64,000 nucleotides of DNA from Asaia astilbis JCM 15831 (GTDB lineage Bacteria > Pseudomonadota > Alphaproteobacteria > Acetobacterales > Acetobacteraceae): NCBI RefSeq assembly GCF_000613845.1, contig NZ_BAJT01000016.1:1-64000 (forward strand). The letters run 5' to 3'. Below the pieces are notes generated by a model. That model worked only from the letters and a program-made list of their open reading frames with translations. It did not search any database and had not been told where the DNA came from. Made by a program: the position numbers and the translations under genes. This document shows, piece by piece, positions 36,559 through 47,018 of this stretch. How positions within the stretch are numbered: position 1 is the stretch's first letter; every line of letters starts with the position of its first letter.

Positions 36559-37359
36559 TCAGCCAGTCGGCCGGGCGATCTGCACGGGCATACTACGATA
36601 GGACGCCAGGCTGCGTCCTTTCATGCCTGTCATTCCCGACCGATGGGCGAGCGGCTGTGTGAAATGAGAAAACCCGGTAAAAGGATGAAAATTCTTGACG
36701 ACCGGTGGGGGGGAGGTCGGACCGTCTTCGGCCATCATGACGTTACGGGTGGCGGCAGTCGCAGGCATTTGCGCGAGAGTACGGTGTTTGGTGGAGCTTG
36801 GGGGAGCAACCCGCTCGTCCTCAGGGATCGCCCAGGTTTCCAGTACCTTCCATTGATAAGGCGCACCAATTCCCGGTGTCTGAGAGTGGTAAGCCGCGGC
36901 AGCGCGCGGCCAGCTGCCCATTTTATCATGCATCTGGATGAGGAATCGCCCGGCATAGAGGGCGTTCACCGTTGGGTCGAAAGCCTGATCCAGTGACGAA
37001 AAAGCATCAGGGTGTTGTTGAAGGTTGACCTGCATGCAACCGACATCGATCGACGTGACGCCTTGCGCGCGAAACTCGGCAGCGGCTGCGACTGCTTCGC
37101 TTTTCGACTGATAATAGTGACCCACTCCACTCGCCATGATTGTCCAGGGCCAGGCAGAGAGATGTCCGCTGCTGTCTGTTTTTCCGCTCTCGACCCGACT
37201 GATCGCATAAAGAAAGCCATCGGGGATGTGCAGGGCGCGTTCCGCCTGGCTTGTCGCGCTGTGGCATAGTTCTGCCTCTGCCGTTTGTGCAATAGCCGGG
37301 GCGGACAGGGCCGATGACAGAAATGCCATGCTCAGTGAGCTGGTGAAAAAAAAGGATTT
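36559..37359 (-). CDS. Exported lytic transglycosylase (SltF-like)
   Basis: 266 residues from the ATG at 37359, with a signal peptide ending near AIAQTAEA. The SLT fold has the catalytic Glu in YAISRVESGK, then DVGCMQVNLQQHPDAF, FDPTVNALYAGRFLIQM and RAAAAYHSQTPG. It cleaves peptidoglycan, likely to open a hole for the rod. Divergent neighbour flgI and a FlgJ without its own muramidase domain fit the Rhodobacter arrangement, in which SltF serves this purpose. The C-terminal 60 residues are low-complexity. It ends six bases from the convergent TPR gene. Confidence 0.8.
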   Translation of the reverse strand, partial: KSFFFTSSLSMAFLSSALSAPAIAQTAEAELCHSATSQAERALHIPDGFLYAISRVESGKTDSSGHLSAWPWTIMASGVGHYYQSKSEAVAAAAEFRAQGVTSIDVGCMQVNLQQHPDAFSSLDQAFDPTVNALYAGRFLIQMHDKMGSWPRAAAAYHSQTPGIGAPYQWKVLETWAIPEDERVAPPSSTKHRTLAQMPATAATRNVMMAEDGPTSPPPVVKNFHPFTGFSHFTQPLAHRSGMTGMKGRSLASYRSMPVQIARPTG

Positions 37360-37714
37360 CATGATTCCGATGACGATCTGGCATGAGCGCACGGCTCTGA
37401 TTAGCTGTATAGAGATATTCTTAAGAAAAAGTTTTCGTGCCTGAATTTCAGGATTTAAATCGGGATTTTCCGTATCGCTAGCGGATCCTGATCCATTTTT
37501 ACAATCATAATCGTACGTGACGCGGTGCTTCCGAGAAAAAGCCTCTTGAGCTGTGCGATGTTATGAGCCGAAAGAGTTGTAAATTGATCAGCTGTGACGT
37601 AGGTTGATACCCGAACAGCCCTCAAAGAGATCGTGAACTGACGGCATTTCAAATTATCAAATTGTATAGATTTTATTGGCATAAGGCGCTGTTGGCGCCG
37701 GGGCGCTTATTCAT
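37360..37714. promoter_or_regulatory. Divergent region between SltF-like gene and flgI
   Basis: 355 A/T-rich bases that should hold both promoters. One minus-strand frame (37455-37682, 75 residues) is free of stops but has no ribosome binding site and no recognisable motif; I do not call it a gene. Confidence 0.5.
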
Positions 37715-38878
37715 ATGGTGACCATTTTAATAAAGACACAGTCTATGGGGGTCGATTTGGCAAAGCGCTGGCTCGGATTTGCGCTGTTTCTTGCTATCGC
37801 AGCCCCGCTGCTTGGCTCTGCGCCTTCTGCACATGCGACCTCTGTCAGGGTCAAGGATATTGTCGATTACGAAGGCGTGCGAGACAACCAACTCGTTGGA
37901 TATGGCCTTGTCGTCGGTCTCAGAGGGACTGGTGATCGTCTGACCAATACGATTTTCACGCGTGAGACGTTGATCAGCATGCTCAATCGTCTTGGTGTCA
38001 ATATTCGTGATCGTCAGGTGCAGTTGCAGACGCATGACGTCGCCGCCGTGATGGTGACTGCGACATTGCCACCGTTTTCCCATGGTGGCGGTCGAATTGA
38101 CGTGACGGTCTCTGCCGTCGGCGACTCACAGGATCTGGCGGGTGGAACCTTGCTCGTTACGCCTCTGCAAGCAGCAGATGGCGAGATCTATGCGGTTGCT
38201 CAGGGCTCTCTTGTCACGAACGCCTTCGCTGCGGGCGGCGCTGCGGCTGCTGCTTCCCGAAATATTCCGACGACAGGCCATATCGCGAATGGTGCTGTGG
38301 TTGAACGCGAAGTGCCCGTTGTGCTCGGTGCCGGCGGTGTGATCCATCTCTCCCTGCGAAACCCGAACTTCACGACAGCCAACAGGATCGTGGCAGTCAT
38401 CAACCGTGCGCTCGGCAGGGGAATTGCGCGCGTAGACGATCCCAGCACGATTGCTGTCAGGATGGCAGGGCGCGATGCGCCGTCATTGCTGTATCGGATT
38501 GGTGATCTCATGGTTGAGCCCGACACGATGGCCAAGGTCATTGTCGATGAGGCGAGCGGCACGATTGTCATGGGTGATAACGTCCGGATCAGCACGGTCG
38601 CGATTGCACAGGGTAATCTGACGATCCAGGTAACGGAAACGCCGCTTGTCGCGCAGCCTGCCCCTTTTTCGAACGGGACGACGGCGATCGTACCGAGAAC
38701 GCAAATCAATGCGTCAACGGATGACTCTCATCGGTTAGGAATCCTCCGCGAGGGGCCGACGCTCGCTAGTCTTGTGTCAGGGCTTAATGCGCTTGGCATG
38801 GGACCGCGCGATATGATCAGTATTCTACAGGCCATCAAGGCCGATGGCGCTTTGCAGGCCGATCTGGAGGTTCGATAA
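37715..38878 (+). CDS. flgI: Flagellar P-ring protein FlgI
   Basis: 387 residues. A signal peptide (about 1-42, ending near SAHAT) precedes VRVKDIVDYEGVRDNQLVGYGLVVGLRGTGD, the FlgI signature. GGGRIDVTVSAVGDSQDLAGGTLLVTPL and SLVSGLNALGMGPRDMISILQAIKADGAL at the end are also typical. It builds the ring around the rod in the peptidoglycan layer. The ATG at 37745 is an alternative start. flgJ follows four bases downstream. Confidence 0.96.
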   Translation: MVTILIKTQSMGVDLAKRWLGFALFLAIAAPLLGSAPSAHATSVRVKDIVDYEGVRDNQLVGYGLVVGLRGTGDRLTNTIFTRETLISMLNRLGVNIRDRQVQLQTHDVAAVMVTATLPPFSHGGGRIDVTVSAVGDSQDLAGGTLLVTPLQAADGEIYAVAQGSLVTNAFAAGGAAAAASRNIPTTGHIANGAVVEREVPVVLGAGGVIHLSLRNPNFTTANRIVAVINRALGRGIARVDDPSTIAVRMAGRDAPSLLYRIGDLMVEPDTMAKVIVDEASGTIVMGDNVRISTVAIAQGNLTIQVTETPLVAQPAPFSNGTTAIVPRTQINASTDDSHRLGILREGPTLASLVSGLNALGMGPRDMISILQAIKADGALQADLEVR

Positions 38879-38882
38879 GACC

Positions 38883-39215
38883 ATGAGCTATTCTTCACTT
38901 CCAGTTGGCGCTCTTACTGCAGCGCGCGTGGCAGCTCAAAGCGCCACTCAGCAAACGACGAATCAAGCCAAGGCTGACAAGGCACGGGAAACGGCGGTCT
39001 CTTTTGAGGGCGTGACACTCGGCGAAATGCTGCAGCCTATGTTTGACACGGTGGACACGTCAGATAACGCGTTTGGCGGAGGGGCTGCGGAAAAGCAGTT
39101 TCGTTCTTTGCAAGTGCTCGAAATGGGTAAGGAAATCGCGAAAGGAGGCGGTATCGGTATCGCCGATAGCGTCTATCGCCAGATCCTCGTCATGCAGGAG
39201 AAGGCGTCGTCATGA
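38883..39215 (+). CDS. flgJ: Rod-binding protein FlgJ (rod domain only)
   Basis: 110 residues from the ATG at 38883. The rod-capping domain is complete: FEGVTLGEMLQPMFDTVDTSDNAFGGGAAEKQFRSLQVLEMGKEIAKGGGIGIADSVYRQIL. The C-terminal muramidase domain of enteric FlgJ is absent, as in other alphaproteobacteria. The SltF-like enzyme next door could supply that activity. It overlaps flgN by four bases. Confidence 0.9.
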   Translation: MSYSSLPVGALTAARVAAQSATQQTTNQAKADKARETAVSFEGVTLGEMLQPMFDTVDTSDNAFGGGAAEKQFRSLQVLEMGKEIAKGGGIGIADSVYRQILVMQEKASS

Positions 39216-39619
39216 GTGCTGACATCTCCCGATACGAGCGCGATGTTCTCAGAGCGATCGACAAGCTCACAGCCACGTTGAAAAAAGAAAATGCGCTGCT
39301 CACGGAAGGGCGCGCCGAAGCTGTGGCGGATCTTCTCGAAGATAAGGCACAGCAGATCGAAGGTCTCGAGCGGGCGTTACGCGCCTTTGTCGAGGCGGGC
39401 GGGGATAAGAAGGCCCTGCGTGAACCGCTCGAGAAATTCGTTGCGAAGGCCGGTGAGAACCAATCCTTGATCGAGCATTCCGTCGAGGCGCAGATGTTCT
39501 TCCTCAAACTGCTCTTCAGCGAACCGGAGGAAGACGGCGTGAGAGGGTATAGCGCGAGTGGCGGCTATGCAGCTTCTTCTCCGTCCAGCGAGGCGCTCAC
39601 GCTCCGGAGCGACGTCTGA
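39212..39619 (+). CDS. flgN: FlgN-like export chaperone
   Basis: 135 residues, helical, with a long coiled coil (about 8-100: LTATLKKENALLTEGRAEAVADLLEDKAQQIEGLERAL), then a flexible Ser/Gly tail. FlgN chaperones FlgK and FlgL, both present at 47-49 kb. Assignment rests on size, helix pattern and position after flgJ; sequence conservation in the family is low. The stop overlaps the next start by one base. Confidence 0.65.
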   Translation: MSADISRYERDVLRAIDKLTATLKKENALLTEGRAEAVADLLEDKAQQIEGLERALRAFVEAGGDKKALREPLEKFVAKAGENQSLIEHSVEAQMFFLKLLFSEPEEDGVRGYSASGGYAASSPSSEALTLRSDV

Positions 39620-40133
39620 TGTCCATGTCGGGTGCCGGAGACCGGCCTTTCCAGAGATCCATATCCGGTGTTGTGCTTAGAAACGCGCATCTTATGGGCT
39701 CCTTTATGGTGGTCGCAAGCGTGTTAAGTGCCTGTCAGTCACCGGCCAGGCCTTACCTCGCTATGGGGCGTCGCGTTGCCGAGGCGGGCTTTATTGCCCA
39801 CCTGCCGACACGACTGCCCGTTATGCAATGATGAATACCCTGCCGCCAGGCATGATGACATATCGAGCCTCTCCGTCCGGTCTCATCTATCTCTATGCAG
39901 ATCCGATCGGCTGTGGCTGCGTGTATATGGGATCAGAGGTGGCGTATTCGTATCTCGTGAACTCGACACCTGTGGTGAAGGGTAGGCACACGCCTGTCAG
40001 CGGTGTGCCTCCGATCTCAGAGATGGCTGCCGAAAACCGGAGAGACAGGGCCATCTGGGACTGGAGTGCCTGGGCGAGCACTGCAGATCCAGGCGCCACC
40101 CAGCCACGCTATGTGAGCGGTGCCTCCTGGTAA
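39619..40133 (+). CDS. Putative lipoprotein, possibly frameshifted
   Basis: As written, two overlapping frames: 39619-39831 (70 residues, with lipobox LSAC, Cys40, after a long N-region) and 39828-40133 (101 residues, no signal). They overlap by ATGA, which could be normal coupling. They could also be one 171-residue lipoprotein with a base missing near 39826, as at many other sites in this window. The second part has CGCVYMGSEVAYS and no known motif. The ATG at 39619 overlaps the flgN stop by one base, so it is in the flgI operon. Product unknown. Confidence 0.5.
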
Positions 40134-40166
40134 AAGCCCTTGGGTTAGTTCTGCACCCAGGTGGTG

Positions 40167-40766
40167 TCAGGTTTTTGGGCCGCCCAGGAATGTGTTTTCA
40201 AAGCGCTGTTTGACCGTTTTAGTCGGCGTATTCTTCGGGGCGGGCGGCGGAGTGCGCTTTGGCTCCGGTGCCGTCTTGGAAGAGGGAGCGCTTTTCGTCG
40301 GTTCAGCAGGCTTGCTCTGGATCGCTTCTTGCTCGGTCTCATCGGAATCGGGAACGAGAGGTGTCTCGATCTTCCTCAGCATGTCGAGTTTGAGGTCAGA
40401 GGCGTCGTCCAGAAGTTTACCGAGAGCCTGCTCACGCGTCGCTGCCTTGGAGGTGAGTTCGGTAAGCTTCTCTGCTTTTGAGTCGGCTCGATCGACAAGG
40501 GTGTCTAGCTCCGTACCGACAATCTTGGCCTGCTCGATTGTACGACTGAGCGGGCGTCCGCTGACCTGTCCCGCCACGCGCAGCCTTTCGACGCCATCAT
40601 GAGCATTCTTGATGCTTGTCTCGAGTTTCTCGATAAGCTTGATAAGATTGGCCCGGTCGGCCTTCAGAGCCGATAGGGTCTTGCTTATGTAGAAGTTATA
40701 GGCAATCCCCAAAAGAAGAAGGACAGATAGAGCGATCTCTATGAATATTTGTACTTGAGCTAGCAT
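40167..40766 (-). CDS. DUF6468-like single-span flagellar protein
   Basis: 199 residues. One N-terminal membrane helix (about 7-27) is followed by a coiled coil (about 30-130) and a Pro/Lys/Thr-rich tail. It looks like the DUF6468 proteins encoded beside fliM and fliL in Rhodospirillales flagellar clusters. The partner is unknown. It is codirectional with fliM, fliL and flgE. Confidence 0.6.
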   Translation of the reverse strand: MLAQVQIFIEIALSVLLLLGIAYNFYISKTLSALKADRANLIKLIEKLETSIKNAHDGVERLRVAGQVSGRPLSRTIEQAKIVGTELDTLVDRADSKAEKLTELTSKAATREQALGKLLDDASDLKLDMLRKIETPLVPDSDETEQEAIQSKPAEPTKSAPSSKTAPEPKRTPPPAPKNTPTKTVKQRFENTFLGGPKT

Positions 40767-40827
40767 GCTAGATCGTCCCTCTTATGATCGGACCCGAAAA
40801 GGGGCGTATGTTGCACTCTTCTGCGGC

Positions 40828-41954
40828 CTAATCATAGGCGTGAGGTTCGCTCGGACTGTGAGTGTGGGGGCTGTCATCGGGTACCAGGCGCTGATCGATC
40901 TTCACGGCAGCCTTTCCACCAGATTGACCCAGATGACCTTCAAAAAGTGGGGTCTGGCTCGACTGTAGTGTCACAGGCAAAGAGCCCTGTGTCTTCTGCG
41001 GGAACAGGATCTGCATCCCCGGTTTCATGTTCAGAAGCTGTGACAGCGGGATCGTCTGTTCTTCCAGAACCGCCTGTAGTTCAGCATCGGTTTCCATGAT
41101 CTCGGAAATCAGATGATTCTCCCAGACGGAATCACGTCCGAATCTTTCTCCCATAAACTGCTGGGAGAGCAAATCGCGCACGGCTCTAGCGTCGCATAGG
41201 GGATGACGAGATCCATGTTGCCGTTGCGATCTTCCATGTCGATATGCATTTTCGACGTGACGACCGCATTGGACGCGCGGGCAATGGCGGCGAAACGGGA
41301 GCTGACTTCCAATCTCTCAAAGAGCAGCTCGACCTCGCACACGGGGCTGAATGCAATCGAGAGTTCACGAAGCGCAAGAGCAATGAGCTTTTCAAGTAAT
41401 GCGCGCTCGATGGCAGTGTGCGGTCTTCCCTCGATGCCTGAATGACCTTTCCCTCGCGGTCCGCCCATCAGAGTATCGATGATCGAGTAGGCGAGCGCCG
41501 AGTCGATTACGACAAGTCCGTAATTCTCCCACTGAACAGCTTTGAACACGGCAAAGAGAGAGGATGAGGGAACGCTGTTGACGTAATCACCGAAACACAT
41601 CGACCGAGTGTATTCCATGGTGATTTCGACGTTGTCATTCGTGAAGTTTCTCAGGCCGGTCGTCAGGAGGCGCACGAGACGATCCAGGACAATTTCGAGC
41701 ATCGGCATGCGCTCGTAAGCGACAAAGCCAGCCCGGATGATCCGTTCCATCCCGCTTTCCGTGCGTTCCGGCAGGCCGCTGAATGAGCCGCCGAGGAGAT
41801 TATCGATCTCCGATTGGTCGAGCATGTCGTTCAGCGTGTCACCCTGAAAGGGGTCATTTTCATCATTGCCCGCTTCAGCCTCTTCAGAACGAAGGAATTC
41901 TTCGTTGAAATGGCGGTCGTTCGAATTGGGGGATTGATCGTTATTGTCTGTCAT
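40828..41954 (-). CDS. fliM: Flagellar motor switch protein FliM (frameshifted)
   Basis: About 375 residues with one base restored near 41179-41183. An extra acidic N-terminus (about 1-42) precedes the CheY-binding motif MLDQSEIDNLLGG. The middle domain has the GGxG loop MGGPRGKG. As written the protein ends in a short wrong tail after YATLEP; the next frame continues RDLLSQQFMGERFGRDSVWENH and the C-terminal SpoA domain. FliM receives CheY-P and contacts FliG and FliN. Confidence 0.9.
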
Positions 41955-42005
41955 TCTGCCTGTCGATCAAACTGAAAATGCTCCGATCTGTCAAACGACT
42001 GCGAG

Positions 42006-42533
42006 TTACTGGATCAGAAATTCCGTGATGTAGAAGTTTGTAACCTTGAGGGGGGCAATCTGGATACGAAGGCGCCGGAGCAGGGTCTCCCTCAGACGAT
42101 AGATGCCGTTCCCCCGGATCTCCTGGGGCCGCGTCTCGTGCAGGTAGGTCTGGAAGATGTCCTGAATTGCCGGGATATATCCCCGTAGCTCAGGTTCCGA
42201 AACTTTCCCGGCGACTTCAATCTTGGTTGTCATCTTGACATAAACCGGACGACCATCACCGTTATCCAGGCTCGATATAATCGCCGGGATTGTCAAGAAG
42301 GACGTCTCTCCCGGCGGAGCGTCGCCTGTCTGACTGGCCGTCTGGGCCTTTTTGTGACCGAAAATCCACCCTTTCTCGATCGCGAAATACGCGCCCCCTC
42401 CCAGCAGAGCTAGAACGAGGATGCCTACGATGAGAAGGAGGCGTTTTTTTTTTCTTGGGAGCGCCGCCAAACCAAGTCGATCATCGTCAACGGGGTTGAC
42501 GTCGAGATCGTCGCCGAAACGTGATTCGCTCAT
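42006..42533 (-). CDS. fliL: Flagellar basal body protein FliL
   Basis: 175 residues from the ATG at 42533. A basic stretch (PRKKKRLLLIVGILVLALLGGG) leads into one membrane helix, and the periplasmic domain ends LRIQIAPLKVTNFYITEFLIQ, the FliL hallmark. FliL stabilises the stator around the rod. Fifty-one bases separate it from fliM. Confidence 0.92.
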   Translation of the reverse strand: MSESRFGDDLDVNPVDDDRLGLAALPRKKKRLLLIVGILVLALLGGGAYFAIEKGWIFGHKKAQTASQTGDAPPGETSFLTIPAIISSLDNGDGRPVYVKMTTKIEVAGKVSEPELRGYIPAIQDIFQTYLHETRPQEIRGNGIYRLRETLLRRLRIQIAPLKVTNFYITEFLIQ

Positions 42534-42780
42534 GGGTTTAAAGCTCAAAATCAAGAAGAGATGGGCAGGAGGCTTATCCTGCTCATCTCAGTGAACGCCT
42601 AGTTTAACGAGGCGGGGAATGCGGAGGTATTTAAAATTTTTGCCCAGAAAGTTCAGACCTAGACTGCCATCCCACTCTGGGAAGAACGACCTAACATCAT
42701 CTAAACGGGCGGGTCGACCCTGCACAACAAAACTTATGTAGGTTTTCTGGCGAGAGCGCCAACCTCGCCAGAAAGTAGTT

Positions 42781-44498
42781 TTACTGCTTCATCGCAATTG
42801 TGGTCTGCAGAAGCTGATCGGCCGTTGTGACGATCTTCGTATTTGCAGAGTAAGCCTCTTGTGCGACGATAAGCGCGGAAAGATCACTCGTCAGATTGGT
42901 CGTCGACGATTCCGTGTACCCGACGGAAAGCGTCCCTGTTCCATTCGCTCCGACCGTCCCGATGACCGGATTTCCAGACTGTGCCGTGGCCGTGTAAGCC
43001 TGTCCGTCGACGGCATTCAGTCCGTTGACATTGGCAAAGTTGGCGAGGGCGACCTTGCCGACAAGCTGCGTAGCGCCGTTGCTAAATTGCGCCGTAACCG
43101 AGCCGTCGCTGAGAAGCTGAACGCTTCATAACTTCCTGCGCTGACTGCATCAGAAGTCAGGGCCGTCGTGTCGGTGCCAAGAGTGCTCGACGGAGTGAGA
43201 AGTGGGCTGGCAGCATTGGTCATCGTCGGCAGATTGACCGTGTACGCTGTTCCGTTGATCGTCGCTGCAATCGATGTCGGCGGTGCGTTGGCAGTGCCGT
43301 CTGCATTGAACGTGATCGAAGAGGTCGCGCTCAGCGCAGCGCCGGTCGAGGAGTCGATAGCAGAAACGTTCCAGGTCGGCGGTGATGCTGACGTCTGCGA
43401 CCAGAGCATCGATACCGGAACGCCCGAAACCGTGACAGGTGATGTCATGTAGCTCTGATTGGAGCCTGTGCTGGTGCCGATCTGCGCGCTGCCTTGGGTC
43501 AACGTCGACGTGGTCGCGTCGAGGGTGAGGCTGCCCACGGCGCTTTTGCTGGCAGTTCCCGTGGAGGAGGCCATGATCGTGCCGCTCGTGCCCCCGATGG
43601 TCCCAAGAGACAGATCCATCGTCTGGGTCGAGTTGGACCCATACGTCGCGGTGATCGGCAGTTTCACGGCAGAGCCGCTGGTCGTCGAGCCCACCGACGC
43701 ACCAGTCGAGTCAGTGACACTCGCGAGCGTCCCGTTGCTGTTGAACGTCACGTTATAAGTGTTGGCGGCCTGATCGATCGCACCTGTGCCGTCTGCGTCG
43801 TAAGCACTCACCGTCCAGACCAGGGGGTTCGTGGTGCTCTGGTTCCAGGTAAGGGCGACATGATGGGCTGTTGCGTTGGCATCGTAAACGGTTGTTGGTG
43901 CTGTTGTGTAGGTCTGCGCGTCTGCTGCGGTGTATTTTGAAGTATCGGCCGGCATCGTGCCGACTGTAGCTGTCAGGGAGATCGTGCTCGTCTGGGGCTG
44001 GCGGTACGTAACATTGCTCACATTGATTGCGCTCAGTGTAGTGCCAAGCTGCCCGGTCGAAGGGTCGACCATATACCCGTTGAGGTAATATCCGCTGGTA
44101 TTGACGAGATATCCAAGGTTATTCTGAGAAAATTCGCCGTTTCGAGTGAAGTAATCACGGTCCTGGAATTGAGTGGTTCCCGTATTTCCAACGCCAGTGG
44201 CTTTGGACACGACGAACATGCCGTTGCCTGAAATCGCTGCAGAGAGGCTGCTGCTGCTGCTTGTCGGCGTCCCCTGCTGGTCAACATGCTGCACCGTAAC
44301 AGCTGAAACCGAGTCTGAAATATCCGCCGATGCCGTGCTCCCGATCAGTGAGCCTGCCACGAAATTTTGAAAAGACGTCGTGTTAGCCTTGTAGCCAACC
44401 GTTTGGCTATTGGCGATGTTATTACTGAGATTCGTAAACGCTGTTGATTGCGCGTTAATGCCACTGACTGCAGTGGTGAGGGCGTTAAATACTGACAT
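42781..44498 (-). CDS. flgE: Flagellar hook protein FlgE (frameshifted)
   Basis: About 572 residues with one base restored near 43120-43127. The N-terminal rod-like motif is INAQSTAFTNLSNNIANSQTVGYK; the long surface domains (about 170-450) contain WTVSAYDADG and SLGTIGGTSG. As written the end is wrong; the next frame gives VQLLSDGSVTAQFSNG, VALANFANVNGLNAV, GYTESSTTNLTSDLSALIVAQEAYSANTKIV and TTIAMKQ, the conserved C-terminus. FlgE builds the hook. Part of its middle is duplicated in the DUF1217-type protein at 30.5 kb. Confidence 0.92.
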
Positions 44499-45152
44499 TG
44501 CCTGTCCTCGACTGGTGCGCCGCGGATTGCTCCGCCTGCCCGAAGGAGATGAAATTAGAAATCTGTATAAGGTAAATTAGTTTATGACTTGGAAATTTAG
44601 CCTGCACGCGCGGAAATCGGATCTGGGAACGACCAAGCTCTCGTGAGCAGAATATTTCCCTAGCGACATGACGCTCAAGTTCGCCATATGGGTAGCATGC
44701 GCGCCGTGAAAAGCAAGCGTTGTTACGCTATCTTTGTCCGCAAAAGGCAGGGGCAGGAGTCACTGCTGCCAGGTTTTCGCTGAGGCCTTTAACGGCTAGG
44801 CTGCAAATCAGTGGAATTGCAAACTTTTTGTTAACCATTTCCATGCTTCTCCTTCAGTGAGGACAGGTGCGGTGGGATCGCCAAACCTCTGAATTCCGGA
44901 GCCTGCATTGGCACCTCGATGTCAACTATTTCTGTAACCAAGCTCCAGGCCCGTAGCGCAGCTGAGTAATTTTGAATCGAGATTGAAGGCCGCTGCTATA
45001 TCGATTGATTATTCGAAGAGATACCATGATCGTTGCGAGTCCGACATGTCTTTTACCAGAAACCAGATCCTTTGGTTGAGCGTTTTAATTGTATCGCGTT
45101 TTGCGCCAGACAGATCGCTGTTTCGATCTTTGTAAGTCGGAGATAAGATCGA
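44499..45152. other. Intergenic region, flgE / chemoreceptor
   Basis: 654 A/T-rich bases between divergent genes. No frame, hairpin or repeat that I can support. It must hold the flgE promoter and that of the PAS chemoreceptor. Confidence 0.5.
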
Positions 45153-46820
45153 ATGTTGAAGTCATGGCCGGGTGGTTGGGCTGACTCCAAGGCCAAGCTT
45201 GCGGCCCTCGAGCGCTCACTCGCTTTCATCGAGTTTGAGCTCACTGGAAAAATCATCAGCGCAAACGCTAATTTTTGCGCAGCGATGGGCTATAGGCTGG
45301 ATGAGATCGTTGGTCGGCATCATTCTCTTTTTGTCGATGCGTCATATGCAAAGACATCTGAGTATGCAGATTTCTGGCGTAAATTAGCTTCTGGGACTTC
45401 CTATTCGCAGGAGTGTGTTCGCTTTACCAAAAATCGTAACGAAGTATTGCTTCAGGCAAGTTATAATCCGGTTTTCGATGTTGCGGGTCGAATTTACAAA
45501 GTCGTCAAGGTTGCTTCTGTCGTGACGGAGGCTGCAATGCTCCGGGCTGACGCGCAGGGAAAGCTGGACGCCATTTCCAGAGCGCAAGCGGTCATCGAAT
45601 TCACTCCTGACGGCACGATCCTGACAGCTAATGATAATTTTTTGACGGCAATGTCCTACGAATTGGGTGAAATTGTCGGAAAAAAACATCGCATCTTCGT
45701 TGAGGCGGCGATCGCTAATAGTGCAGAATATGCTGAGTTCTGGCAAAAGTTACGCAGTGGTGATTACATTCCGCTCGAATGCCGACGCGTAGACAGGCAT
45801 GGTCGTCCCGTTTGGTTACAGGCGTATTATAGTCCGATACTAGATATTAACGGTCGTGTCGTAAAAGTCGTCAAATACGCGACCCTGATCACGGGGCGTG
45901 TTCAGGCGATCAACGACATCGGCAAAGGACTGGCGAAGCTTGCCGATAATATCCTGAGCTTTCGTATGGATGGCGTGATCGATCCGACTTATGCTCAGCT
46001 TCGTGAAGATTTCAACAGCGCAATTTCAAAACTCGACAACACTCTTGGCGGTGTCTGGTCTGCCGTGGGCGCCGTCGCGATTGGGGCAAATGAGATTGCT
46101 GTTGCGTCGAGTGACCTTGCAAAACGCACCGAGACACAGGCTGGAAGCCTTGAGCGTGCCGCGCTGACATTGGACGACATCACGGCGCGTGTTGGCAGAG
46201 GTGCAGAAAACGCGAAGAGTGCTGCTCTCTCGACATCTCAGGTGCGGATCGATGCGCTCAAGGCCAATCAGGTTGTCAACGAAGCGGTTGTTGTGATGGA
46301 CCGAATGAAGGAGTCGTCCAAATCCATTTCTCAGATCACCGGTATGATCGAGCAGATTGCGTTTCAGACTAATCTCCTCGCTTTGAACGCTGCGGTTGAG
46401 GCGGCTCGGGCCGGTGAGGCGGGGCTTGGTTTCTCTGTGGTGGCGACAGAGGTGCGAGCTCTAGCCGAGCGATCTTCGAGAGCCTCCAAGGAAATCCACG
46501 AACTGATTGAGAAAGGCGGTGTTCATGTCGACCGCGGTGCCGAGTTGATTGTGAATGCGGGGAGCGCTTTGGGGGGTATCGTACGACAAATAGCGGAAGT
46601 CGATACCGTTCTATCAGAGATCGCCAGGGGCTCGGAAGAGCAGGCTGCCGGGCTCGATCAGGTCAATCAGGCCGTAGGTCAACTCGACCGTGTTACGCAG
46701 CAGAACGCGGCGATGGTTGAGGAGGCAACGGCTGCGGCGACCACGCTCGAAAAAGAATCGGGGAAGCTGAAGGGGTTGGTTGGCGGGTTTACTTTAGGGA
46801 TGGCTCTCCCTCCGTTGTGA
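45153..46820 (+). CDS. Soluble PAS-PAS chemoreceptor
   Basis: 555 residues with no membrane segment. Two PAS domains (about 20-130 and 145-255) share repeated wording: [21 protein letters not shown] and [21 protein letters not shown]. The signalling domain follows, with [23 protein letters not shown] and [17 protein letters not shown] at the tip. This is the layout of BdlA/Aer-like cytoplasmic receptors, which often sense redox state through PAS-bound cofactors; the cofactor here is unknown. No CheR-docking pentapeptide is present. Confidence 0.85.
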   Translation: MLKSWPGGWADSKAKLAALERSLAFIEFELTGKIISANANFCAAMGYRLDEIVGRHHSLFVDASYAKTSEYADFWRKLASGTSYSQECVRFTKNRNEVLLQASYNPVFDVAGRIYKVVKVASVVTEAAMLRADAQGKLDAISRAQAVIEFTPDGTILTANDNFLTAMSYELGEIVGKKHRIFVEAAIANSAEYAEFWQKLRSGDYIPLECRRVDRHGRPVWLQAYYSPILDINGRVVKVVKYATLITGRVQAINDIGKGLAKLADNILSFRMDGVIDPTYAQLREDFNSAISKLDNTLGGVWSAVGAVAIGANEIAVASSDLAKRTETQAGSLERAALTLDDITARVGRGAENAKSAALSTSQVRIDALKANQVVNEAVVVMDRMKESSKSISQITGMIEQIAFQTNLLALNAAVEAARAGEAGLGFSVVATEVRALAERSSRASKEIHELIEKGGVHVDRGAELIVNAGSALGGIVRQIAEVDTVLSEIARGSEEQAAGLDQVNQAVGQLDRVTQQNAAMVEEATAAATTLEKESGKLKGLVGGFTLGMALPPL

Positions 46821-47018
46821 GAGATTGACTCATTTCTCGCTATTCCTCGGAGCGATTTATTGGCGCATCTGAGGTATGACCGATCCTTAGCCGAAACCTT
46901 TCAGAAACTATTAGCCACTAGATGCTAGGTTCAGAACTGCTTCTCCCGTCTGAATAAGCGCTTCGATCGGTCGTGTTGACCGTGAGTATTCGTGATTTTC
47001 ATGAGGAATGGAAAAAAG

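Noticed and set aside
37455..37682. 75-codon frame in the flgI upstream region
   Set aside because: No ribosome binding site, no motif, and it lies in an A/T-rich divergent promoter region.
39212..39619. Reading this gene as fliE or fliT
   Set aside because: The position after flgJ and the long coiled coil fit FlgN better; no FliE C-terminal motif.
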